Shown: positions 13,001 to 23,173 of the stretch, piece after piece
Layout of the letters: the number at the start of each line of letters is the position of its first letter
How positions within the stretch are numbered: position 1 is the stretch's first letter
From: Botryosphaeria dothidea
Lineage: Eukaryota > Ascomycota > Dothideomycetes > Botryosphaeriales > Botryosphaeriaceae
Assembly (NCBI GenBank): GCA_011503125.2
Contig: WWBZ02000073.1
Location: 2,914,001-2,978,000 of the forward strand
Length of the DNA stretch: 64,000 nucleotides
Reading direction: 5' to 3'
Notes under the pieces: model-generated
Seen by the model: only the letters and a program-made list of their open reading frames with translations
What the model was told of the DNA's origin: nothing
The model's database searches: none
Position numbers and translations under genes: made by a program

Positions 13001-15106
13001 AATAAAATCTTATAATTAATATATCGATGTGGGGGAAGCCTATCGGCCTCTTTCTTCGTAAAGAAGGGAAGAAGATAGTAGAATCGAGCGGGGATTCGTG
13101 AGCGGAGGGTTTCGAGTTCTTATTCCGGGGTTTATTATTCCGTTTTCTTAAGGTTATTAAGGTGTTCTTGGATCTCCTTAATTAATACGGCGTATATCCT
13201 AGTCTTATCTCGTTGGACGTAACGAGTAAGGGCGGCGTAGGATATAGTAGCGCAAGAGATCGAAGGCGAATTAGGAGGCGAGGGGGAAAGCGTAGTTATG
13301 GGTTGGCGAGTAGGTAAGCAATTTGCTTGGCAAAAAGAGGAGGCGAAGGTAATCGTGTTTTTTAACTATAGGACGTGTAGATTATATCGTTCTAGCTAGG
13401 GTTTTCCTAGGATAATTAAGTATTAACCGAGCTTAGTTACTTAGAAGGTAACGAGTTCTTAATGCTAATTAATATTAAGTTAAAGGTCGGCCTCGTGGGT
13501 AATCCGTCCGGCGATAGATCCGTCCGCGAGTTCGAGGGATTTAGCTTAGGGTTTTTAGCGTGTAGGGATCGAATAGGATGTAATAAAGGCATTATCTATA
13601 AAAAGGGACGAGGCACCAGAGTCTAATATAGCCGAAGTTTCGATTTTATTATTAACTACTGATTTAAGGATAAGGAGCGGACGTTTTCTAAGATCTATAG
13701 CACGGGGCTGTAGGGTACGGGGTTCTAAAGATAAAAACGAGAGTGTTCTAAGATTTAAAGACGCGAGGGAAGCAAGAATAGAAAACTAATTCGAAGTGGA
13801 GATCGGACAAGGGCTAGGTAGGTGCCGGGGGCTACCTAGCCTTCTACGTTTTTTAATACGTAGAGGACTAACGCTATAGGAGGTGTTATCGGTTAATTTA
13901 GGGTAGTTAGTAACGTAGGTGTATGCGAAGTCGTGTTGAGTTTAAGCCCCTTAGCTTTAGCTTTAGGGCACTCTTTAACCTAATAGTTAGGGTTACTATA
14001 GTAGGCGCAGAGGTTATTAGCTTTCCGGTAAGCCTTTCGAGCGGTAGCATCTAGTTCTATAGGTTCATCTTAAGGAATCGAGGTTGGCGTGGAAGACGAA
14101 GGTTAGAGAGTAGTTAGTGTAAAGAGAGGAGTCGAGGTAGGGATACGAGTTACGGGCATCTTTTTCTTAATTATTCGAGTATAGAGTTAGTTGTCTAACG
14201 CAATGCAGGTTTCAGCGAATTTTCCGAATTCTATTAGCATAGAACGTCTAATAAGAAGGTTCTTAAGATTCTCCTTAAGGCCAAGGCGGAAGTAGTAGAT
14301 CTTAACTACGTTTTCTTTCTAACCGAGGGTCGTAATAAGCGAGAGGAACCGTAAGTAGTAAGCCGAGTAGGACTTGTCTTATTTAAGTGCGAGGAGGGAT
14401 CGTTCGGCCGTTGCGTAAGCGTTAGGATCGTCGAATACGGCCTTAAGAGCTTAGTAGAAGGACTTATAGTTGTCGAATTCTATAGAGCCGTTCGAAGTAG
14501 AGACGTAAGGGGCAAACTAGGTGTAAGCCGTATCGCGAAGATATAAACCAGCGTAGGTAATCTTAGCTATATCCGTTGTAAAGGCAGATAGGTCCGAGGC
14601 AAATTTAAGTTGAAGTTGCGTGGCGAAGTTCTAGAACCGAGTGCGTTCTCCTTTAAAGGGTTCTAGATCCGATACCTTAGGGATACGGGGACGAGGGGTA
14701 GGAGTTTCTAAAGAAGATACTATAGACGTAGTAGCCGGAGTGTTAGTAGGGAGGTTCGGGGCTAGTAGTTGGAGTCGGGCGAAGGCTTTATCTTGGCCGA
14801 AACCGTAGTAGTGAAAGATATAAGCAACTTGGGCGTTCGTAGCATTCTTAGGGATAACTAGTAAATCGATATCGGATCTTAGGCAGGATTATCTTCCTCT
14901 AGCGTACGCCTAGCTAAGGGTAACGCGTAGGGAAACCGGGATATCTTTAGGGAAGGTAGGACGAGTATTAATAGGGACAGGGACTTGATCGAGGATTTAG
15001 AAAAGCGTCTCCCAAGGGTCGGGAGGCGGGTCGTTTCTTATTTCGAAGGCTATAGTCTTGGGCTTGGACGAGAGCTTTAGGCCTACTAGATAAGAGTCTA
15101 GTAAAA
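10097..15106 (-). pseudogene. Gypsy A gag-pol (RIP-degenerate)
   Basis: Minus-strand remnants line up with Gypsy C: gag from about 15040 down to 13960 (zinc-knuckle region near 13990-14030), protease near 13400-13660, RT near 12380-13070 with the active-site block near 12520-12540, RNase H near 11750-12150, integrase near 10850-11400, and a chromodomain-like or C-terminal tail near 10220-10340. Stops at former Trp/Gln codons are frequent. No domain is intact. Confidence 0.75.
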
Positions 15107-15478
15107 TGTAATAAACGGACCTTAGAGGGCGGAGAGACGAGATAACGAAGCCGGTAAAGGTAGTAGGGGTAAAGTAATACCGAAGTATAAGGGTGTAGTT
15201 TAAAGGGCGAGGGTATAAGGTGCGAAAGACGAGGGACGAGGGACGAGGGACGAGGGAGGTAAGTAAGGTCTAATTTAAGGCGTACCAAGTTATACGCGAG
15301 GAATACTTATTGCTAGACTAAAGAACTAACTACAAAGCAGAGGGGCGAGCTTTATATATATAAAGAACGAACTAAAATACTAGCTTCCTAATTTATAAGT
15401 AGGTAAGTCTAGATCTAGATTTTAAATTAACGAAGGTAAACGAGAGGTAAGGGGTCTAAGTAAGCTACGTTTATAACA
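15107..15478 (-). repeat. 5' LTR of Gypsy A
   Basis: 372-bp partner of 9725-10096, with the same GACGAGG tandem array near 15229-15256 and TATATATA stretch. A 106-codon minus-strand open frame (15288-14968) crosses the LTR into the gag start; it is an artefact of low stop density and not a gene. Confidence 0.9.
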
Positions 15479-15483
15479 CTATT

Positions 15484-17555
15484 AGTATCCGTTATTAGCT
15501 CGAACTAGCTAGACTAAATCGAATAAGATACGAAAGAAGGGTTCCTCGGATAACTCTTTATACTATAAGAACCGAGAGATTTATTAATAAGCTTTAGTAC
15601 GTGCGTAAATATTATAGTACTAAGGGAGTTATTCCTTAGTAAGTACTACACCTTAAGTTACCTTCGGAATCGCCTTAATAACGGCTTAGTTTATATAAGT
15701 AAAGATCTTATACTATTACGTAGCTAGTAGTAATCGAATAACGAGGTATAAGTTAATCTTAGATACCTCTACTACTTTATTATACTCTATAAAAAAGTAG
15801 TTTTATTCGAAGGTTAACTAGCTAATAATAAAGTCCCCTTTATAGAGATATATGCGACTAGTATCTATCTCTATACCCTTTTCTCTTACCTTTATAACTA
15901 ATACGAGGTTTACTATAAACGATAGGATATAAGTAACGTCTAGAAGCGTAATAACGCGAGGTCCCTTATCGTTATATATATTAACCGTAACTTCTCTAAA
16001 CGATTTAATTAGAATCTAACTATCGCCTATAGTAATAACGTTATTTAGGTCTACGTTACGTATCTTTTTAAAACGGTTCTTTATAAACTTATTATAAATA
16101 TAATATATAGATCTAGTATTAGTAATCTAGGAGAGGTTAAGCGTTATTAGACGAGAGAGACGTCGCGTGCTAAAAGCGCTTGTAACGACTACTAGAAATA
16201 AGGTTATATCGGAGTTCTAATTATCTTAAGTTAATATATTTATTTTACTTTCCGCTTACTTATTAGATTACTTATCGGATTTCTTCTTATTACTCTTCTT
16301 ACTCTTATTCCTCTTAATAGATTACTCTACCTACTTCTTTATAGTTAGATCCGTAAGTACCTTATTAACCTTAGTTTATCGCTCTTTATTCGGTTTCTAG
16401 TCCTTAGGCCTTATAGCTAGATTAAGATAGTAATACTTATACTAAGTATACTATAGACCGTAAATATATACTAGTCTTTCTTACTACTAGTTTCGGAGTA
16501 TTACTATAAAGGCTACTTAAGTAACCTTCGGATTCTTAGCTAGTTCTTAGCGATAGTAGTTCCGGTAGTCGATAATAAGCTCTTAAAGTAACTTATTAAG
16601 TTTACCGTCTTAAAGCTTAATCTTACGGTTAGCTACCTATTATACGTTATAAGACGTAAGTACCTTAAGAAAATTCTTCTTTTCTCGATCGCCTAAGACG
16701 TTAGAAAGGCCGAGAGACTTAGCTTTAAATATAGTCTCTTTCTATTACGTAAGCTATTTCTTAAAGTTCTAGCTACTAGGTAATTTCTTAAGCTACCTAA
16801 GATAATTAATAATAAGATCTTCTTATATCTAAGAGGTTGGTTAAAGGCGAGTCTTAAGTGCGTATAGCTATAAATAGGAATACGAGTCCTCTTTTAGCTT
16901 AAGGAGAATCGGTAGCAACGGTTAGCTAACCGAATCCTTAATAACTAATAAGAGGTTATTAATCTTCTTTATACGCTTCTCGTACTACTTAAGATCTTCC
17001 TTATAGTCCTCTCTCCTTATCTTATATCGATTCTATATACGATTATTTTTATCGTCTAAGAATTCTAGTTCGGAAGGTCTCGTAGGTTTAGTTAGTTACT
17101 CCGGTTTCTCCGGTTTCGATAGGTCGATATAGGCGAAGATCTAAGCCTTTTTTACTCTTAATTAGATAATAAAATACTACTCGTCCTAGTCGTCCGACGA
17201 CTTTAGAATAACGATTAGTTTAGAAGACGTTATAGCTACTAATTTACTAGTAACTAGTAACTAATAGTAGATAATGGTTATCGTTATAGTGGGACTAGTC
17301 GGCGTTTCCTTTACAACCGTATTCTTATTTACTCGCTCCTTAATTAGTACTCCTATCTACCGGGCACCTATAAGGTTAATACGAAGATTACTTTTACTAC
17401 GTAAGATATAGAAAGCTAATACTAATACTTAATAAAGTAGTCTAGTAATATAAAAAGTAATAATAGCTTTCGAAGGGGTAGGTAAAGATTGCTAAGATAA
17501 CGTCCGGATGCCTCGGTACGTCGAATACTATATAAAGAGGTGCAAAAGAAGGATA
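15484..17555 (-). pseudogene. Copia A gag, protease and N-terminal integrase (RIP-degenerate)
   Basis: Reverse-complement counterpart of Copia B ~17775-19845, so this stretch and Copia B form two long inverted arms. It is among the most AT-rich and TpA-rich DNA in the window, with essentially no open frame. It ends at the GCTTT target site where Copia B entered the 5' leader of Copia A. Confidence 0.75.
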
Positions 17556-17560
17556 GCTTT

Positions 17561-17718
17561 TATTAGACTATAAACTATTAGGAGAAATAGGGTCTTATTA
17601 TACTAAGGATTAACAGCGAAAATTTGCTAGATAGCTACTATATAAGAGGCTGCAGGGTTACCTACCCTCCTTCTTATACTACTTATTATTTAGTAATACG
17701 AATAATTATAATTTAATA
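17561..17718 (+). repeat. 5' LTR of Copia B (RIP-mutated)
   Basis: 158 bp. Its ends are TATTAG and TTTAATA where unmutated copies have TGTTGG and TTCAACA. Differences from the 3' LTR are C to T or G to A only, as far as I can read. Confidence 0.9.
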
Positions 17719-20700
17719 GTTATAAGCCCGGATATACGTATAATATATTCTGCTATCTAAAGCTATCCTCCTTTTACACCTCTTTATATAGTATTCGACG
17801 TACCGAGGCATCCGGACGTTATCTTAGTAATCTTTACCTACCCCTTCGAAAGCTATTATTGCTTTTTATATTACTAGACTACTTCGTTAAGTACTAGTAT
17901 TAGCTTTCTATATCTTACGTAGTAAAAGTAATCTTCGTATTAACCTTATAGGTGCCCGGTAGATAGAAGCACTAATTAAGGAGCGAGTAAATAAGGATAC
18001 GGTCGTAAAGGAAACGCCGACTAGTCCTACTATAACGATAACCGTTATCTACTATTAGTTACTAGTTACTAGCAAATTAGCAGCTATAACGTCTTCTAAA
18101 CTAATCGTTATCCTAAAGTCGTCGGACGACTAGGACGAGTAGTATTTTATTATCTAATTAAGAGCAAAAAAGGCTTAGATCTTCGCCTATATCGACCTAT
18201 CGAAACCGGAGAAACCGGAGTAACTAACTAAACCTACGAGACCTTCCGAACTAGAATCCTTAGACGATGAAAATAATTATATATAGGATCGATATAAGAT
18301 AAGGAGGGAGGACTATAAGGAAGATCTTAAGTAGTACGAGAAGCGTATAAAGGAGATTAATAACCTCTTATTAGTTATTAAGGATTCGGTTAGCTAACCG
18401 TTGCTACCGATTCTCCTTAAGCTAAAAGAGGACTCGTATTCCTATTTACAGCTATACGCACTTAAGGCTCGCCTTTAACCGACCTCTTAGATATAAGAAG
18501 ATCTTATTATTAATTATCTTAGGCAGCTTAAGAAATTACCTAGTAGCTAGAACCTTAAGAAATAGCTTGCGCAATAGAAAGAGACTATGTTTAAAGCTAA
18601 GTCTCTCGGCCTTCCTAACGTCTTAGGCGATCGAGGAAAGAAGAATTTCCTTAAGGTACTTACGTCTTATAACGTATAATAGGCAGCTAATCGTAAGATT
18701 AAGCTTTAAGACGGTGAACTTAATAAGTTACTTTAAGAGCTTATTATCGACTACCGAAACTACCATCGCTAAGGACTAGCTAAGAATCCGAAGGTTACTT
18801 AAGTAGCCTTTATAGTAATACTCCGAAACTAGTAGTAAGAAAGACTAGCATATATTTGCGGTCTACAGTATACTTAGTATAAGTATTACTATCTTAATCT
18901 AGCTGTAAGGCCTAAGGACTAGAAACCGAACAAGGAGCGATAAACTAAGGTTAATAAGGCACTTACGGATCTAACTATAAAGAAGTAGGTAGAGCAATCT
19001 ATTAAGAGGAATAAGAGTAAGAAGGGTAATAAGAAGGAATCCGATAAGTAATCTAATAAGCAAGCGGAAAGCAAAATAAATATATTAACTTAAGATAATT
19101 AGGACTCCGATATAACCTTATTTCCAGCAGTCGTTGTAAGCGCTTTTAGCACGCGACGTCTCTCTCGTCCAATAACGCTTGACCTCTCCTGGATTACTAA
19201 TACTGGATCCACATATTACATTTGTAATAAGTTTATGAAGAACCGTTTCAAAAAGATACGCAACGTAGACCTAAATGACGTTGTTACTACAGGCGATAGT
19301 TAGATTCCAATCGAATCGTTTGGAGAAGTCACGGTTAATGCATATAACGATAAGGGACCTCGTATTATTACGCTTCTAGACGTTGCTTATGTCCTATCGT
19401 TTATAGCAAACCTCGTATTAGTTGCAAAGGCAAGAGAAAAGGGCATAGAGATGGACACTGGCCGCATGTGTCTCTATAAAGGGAACTTTATTGTCACCCA
19501 GTTGACCTTCGAATAAAACTACTTCTTTATAGAGTATAACAAAGCAGCAGAGTTATCTAAGATTAACTTATACCTCGTTGTTCGATCACTGCTAGCTACG
19601 CAATGGCATAAGATCTTTGCTCATACAAACCAAGCCGTTATTAAAGCGATTCCGAAGGCAACTTAAGGTGCAGCACTTACTGAGGAACAACTCCCTTAGC
19701 ACTATAATATTTGCGCACGCACTAAAGCTTATCAACAAATCTCTCGGTCCTTACAGCATAAAGAGTTATCCGAGGAACCCTTCTTTCGCATCTTATTCGA
19801 TTTAGTCCAGCTGATTCGAGCTAACAACGGACACCAATGGCTTACACACATTAAGTATATATTAACAAAGTTCACTTTCTCTAAAACGCATTTGTCCAAG
19901 GATCAGTGCAATAAGATTATCCTTAACGTTATCTAGATAATTAAGACGAGATTCAAAAGAACAGTCGCATTTTTCCGATCAGATGGAGAGACTTCGCTAT
20001 CATACGAGCTTAAGCAGTAATTCAGGCATCAGGGAATTACTTATAAGGTGTCAGCTCCCTATACGCCGCAACAAAACGGATTATCGGAAAGATCTGGATA
20101 CACGATTGTCCTAAAAGCTCGTGCACTTCGAGTCAGTGCCAACCTACTAGAGGGACTTTGGCTAGAGATCGTAAAGGCAGCTACTTACCTTTATAATCGG
20201 ACTCCAATAAAGCGTTATTAGTGGAAAACTTCATTTGAGATAGTCTATGGCAAGCAGCCGAATATTGCGCACTTACGTGTATACGGCTGTAAAGCCTACT
20301 CACTACTAAAGACGATTCCACGCAGCCATAAATTAGAGGAACGTGTCCTTATCGGTTACCTTATTGGTTACGACTCTACTAATATTTACCGTATCTAGTA
20401 TCCACCGAGTAACCGGATCGTACGCGTACGAGACGTTACGTTTGACGAATCTAGCAAGTTATTATAGGAAGATGTGGAACAGTTTCGAGCAGCTTAACAA
20501 GGAGAACCCCAAGCCACCGTAATTATCCCTCGTATCAGACTAGACGAGGAAGATATCATTCACACGGATAAAGAGTCAGAGATCTCATCCGATAAAGACG
20601 AAAACTAACCTTCTAGCACTCAGGTACATATTAAAGCCTTAAACAAGCCACACGAGCATCAAAGCACTCAACTACTATTACCCACGCCAATAGAGGGCAG

Positions 20701-22650
20701 CTCACTATAACCAGCCTCTCCAGGCTTAAGGGGTAAGCAAGAACCGTCATCAGACGATTAATCACACCATCTTAGACCTCTGTTACCAGTCCAATACGAA
20801 AATGAGCCTAATCCCGGTGCTTTATAAGGAAACCGTGCACCTAAGGCTCGAGATATTACGGCTAATATCAACCCAAACCTTATTATCGAGGGGAAACGCA
20901 CGCGAAACGCACGCTAAGAGCAAGGTTCTCGCAGGCAAGCGTACGCGGCATCAATCACGAATAATATGTTTAGCTACCAGGCGTTTATCAGTGCCTTTAC
21001 GGCCGTATTAGATATAAAGAACCAAGTATACGATAACAAGCAACAGAACGATCTCCCCAGAATCCATAGAGACGAACTACTACCTAAACCTCGCTTCTAT
21101 AAGGAGATTTTTAGTCACCCACTACGCGAGTATCTGCTTAAAGTAATTAATACTAAACTCGAGGAAGTCCAGGGTAAAGGAGTGTGGGAGATTATACCGA
21201 TTATAGAGGCGCAAGCACTTAGTGAAGAGGTTATTCCTCTTACCTAGGTTCTAAAGTATAAGTTCGATAAATACGGCTGGCTTACTAAAGTCAAAGCACG
21301 CATTTATATAAGGGGTAATCTTCAGACCTCAGCAACGGATACATACGCTGCTACCCTAGCCTCCCGGATTTTCCGAACCTTAATCGTAATTATCTGCGCT
21401 TTCGATCTTAAAATACGTCAGTATAATATAGTAAACGTATTCCCTTATATTCTACTTTATAAAAAGGTCTTCTATAAGCCACCTGAAGGTATAAAGGTAA
21501 AACACGGGTTCATCCTCCTCCTTTTAAGAGCCCTATACGGTCTTAAGGAATTACTATTTCTTTAGCAAAAGTACTTCTATTAGTCACTTAAGGAGCTTGG
21601 ACTAGAACCTATACCAGACGCTCCGTGCCTTTATGCCAACGATTACCTATTCGTATTTTTCTTTATGGACGATATTATCATAGCTTATTATAAGCAACAT
21701 AAGAAATACGCCAACGCGTTTCAAGAAGATCTCTTTAAACGATATAAAATACGACTACTTAGAGAAGCTTAATAGTTTCTTACCCTACGTATTATTAGGG
21801 ATCGGCAGTAACGCCTACTATGGCTCTTATAAGAGTCGTATATTACCGGCTTAGTTGCTCGATACAACGTTAGGGAAACCTATTTCCTAGCAATACCTCT
21901 CCTATTAGATGAAGTGCTCGAAGCAAATTAAGGACCACATGCAAGCCTATAAGATATCTACACATTTCAGAGCAAGATCGGCTCAATTCAGTTTGCTGCT
22001 ATAAGCACACGTGTGGACATTGCTTATGCGTGTTCAGCACTCTCATCATATCTCACCAATCCCTCTCCTCGCCATCTAGAACTCGCATAAAGGCTCCTCG
22101 GTTACTTAGCTGGAACCCGGAAACTTGCCTTATGCTATTAGGGCTTCCTTAAGGATGAGAAGAATATCTTTACAATTAGTAGTGACGCTGCGTACGGAAA
22201 CGACCATGATACTCGAAGGAGCCACTAAGGCTTAATAATCATGCTATACGGCGCATCCGTTGATTAGAAGATAATAAAACAGCTAATAGTTACCACCTCG
22301 ACTACCGAAGCTAAGCTTCTAGCTCTATTAGAAGCAGCAAAGTAATGCTTCTGGTGGAAACGTTTCTTCCGTGGTATTTAGTTCGATCCGGGCCATCGGA
22401 TTAACGTACAGTATGATAATACGCAAACCTTGCGCTTAATGCAGGAGAATATAGGAAAGCTTAATACCCGGCTTCGTCATATTGATATTCATTACCACTG
22501 GCTACGTCAAGAGGCTCAAGTAGGAAATATTTACTTACGCTGGACGCCTATAGCAGTCATAATCGCAGACGGCCTTACTAAAGCGTTACCTAGGCAAAAG
22601 TATAACCAGTTTATTAAGAGCGTTGGCTTAGTACTGTTTAAGGACTAGCA
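17719..22650 (+). pseudogene. Copia B gag-pol with partly preserved pol
   Basis: Order is gag, protease, integrase, RT, RNase H. Gag (~18000-19080) is riddled with stops. Protease and the pre-integrase region start near 19183 (WITNTGST in place of a W-DSG/DTG motif). The integrase core at ~19790-20400 retains a TPQQNGLSER motif (20068-20100). RT at ~20966-21800 includes a 93-codon open piece (20966-21247), ALYGLKE near 21528 and a FFMDDI active site near 21658-21675. RNase H at ~22170-22648 ends with a 72-codon open piece (GKLNTRLRHIDIHYHWLRQE; ADGLTKALPRQ). Many stops replace Trp or Gln codons, so the copy is dead but is the best consensus for the family in this window. Confidence 0.85.
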
Positions 22651-22807
22651 CGCCTTGTTATTTGCCTCTTCTCCTTGCTTCTTCATACGTTATTTTTTCT
22701 ATACTTTCGGGATTCAACACCCTCTGCAAGTTTAAAGGTTCAACACCGTTGTCATTCCTTAATTCTTTATCGTACACTTCCCTATTAGGCAAGGCACGAA
22801 AGGGGTG

Positions 22808-22965
22808 TATTGGACTATGAACTGTTAGGAGAAACAGGGTCTTATTGTACCAAGGATCAACAGCGAAAATTTGCTAGATAGCTACTATATAAGAGGCTGC
22901 AGGGTCACCTACCCTCCTCCTCATGCCACTCATCATCTAGTAATGCGAATAATCACAATTCAACA
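22808..22965 (+). repeat. 3' LTR of Copia B
   Basis: 158 bp, TATTGGAC... to ...CAATTCAACA, after a purine tract AAAGGGGTG (~22799-22807). It is nearly identical to the LTRs of Copia A and Copia C, in contrast to its own 5' partner. Confidence 0.92.
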
Positions 22966-22997
22966 GCTTTAGATAGCAGAATGCATTATACGCATAT

Positions 22998-23010
22998 CCG
23001 GGCTCATAAC
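22998..23010 (-). other. Primer binding site of Copia A: complement of the initiator-tRNA-Met anticodon arm
   Basis: Immediately inside the 5' LTR the minus strand reads GTTATGAGCCCGG. Its first 11 bases are complementary to GGGCTCATAAC, the anticodon stem-loop of eukaryotic initiator tRNA-Met, so priming would use an internal tRNA fragment as known for Drosophila copia and yeast Ty5. The same site is at 58801-58813 in Copia C and, as GTTATAAGCCCGG, at 17719-17731 in Copia B. Confidence 0.75.
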
Positions 23011-23168
23011 TGTTGAATTGTAATTATTCGCATTACTAGATGATGAGTGGCATGAGGAGGAGGGTAGGTGACCCTGCAGCCTCTTATATAGTAGCTATCT
23101 AGCAAATTTTCGCTATTGATCCTTGGTACAATAAGACCCTGTTTCTCCTAACAGTTCATAGTCCAACA
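23011..23168 (-). repeat. 5' LTR of Copia A
   Basis: 158 bp, partner of 851-1008; followed at 23169-23173 by the duplicated target GAAGC and then by codon 19 of the interrupted host gene. Confidence 0.93.
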
Positions 23169-23173
23169 GAAGC

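Larger units (their letters stand above)
9725..15478 (-). mobile_element. Gypsy A: Ty3/gypsy retrotransposon inserted in Copia A
   Basis: Two 372-bp LTRs (9725-10096 and 15107-15478), inverted TGTAAT...TTATAACA or its mutated form, with target-site duplication CTATT at 9720-9724 and 15479-15483. The site is in the integrase region of Copia A, where the unbroken sequence can be read in Copia B near 19830-19850. On the minus strand gag follows the right LTR and the pol order RT, RNase H, integrase runs leftwards, giving gypsy order. A less mutated copy of the same family starts at 60636 (Gypsy C). The interior is RIP-mutated but keeps many CpG dinucleotides. Confidence 0.92.
17561..22965 (+). 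mobile_element. Copia B: second copia copy, inserted head-on in the leader of Copia A
   Basis: 5405 bp with 158-bp LTRs (17561-17718 and 22808-22965) and target-site duplication GCTTT (17556-17560 and 22966-22970). Sequence beyond the right LTR (22971-23010) is the missing start of Copia A, which proves nesting. The left LTR differs from the right by about 20 transitions in the RIP direction. Gag (to ~19080) is heavily mutated, whereas integrase, RT and RNase H (19180-22648) carry only scattered stops. Confidence 0.93.
851..23168 (-). mobile_element. Copia A: Ty1/copia LTR retrotransposon hosting three nested elements
   Basis: LTRs of 158 bp at 851-1008 and 23011-23168 begin TGTTG and end CAACA. 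They differ at only three positions by my reading, all transitions. The flanking 5-bp target-site duplication is GAAGC (846-850 and 23169-23173). Own sequence is 851-2776, 8593-9719, 15484-17555 and 22971-23168, about 5.3 kb once the inserts and duplicated target sites are removed. Read on the minus strand the order is 5' LTR, primer site, gag, protease, integrase, reverse transcriptase, RNase H, 3' LTR, which is the copia order. A purine tract GAAAGGGGTG (complement of 1009-1018) precedes the 3' LTR. The interior is heavily RIP-mutated and cannot encode working proteins; the last 300 bases at the RNase H end are nearly unmutated. Confidence 0.92.

Noticed and set aside
15484..19850. Inverted repeat as an assembly artefact
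   Set aside because: GCTTT is duplicated exactly at both ends of Copia B, the arms differ in mutations, and Copia A continues correctly on the far side.
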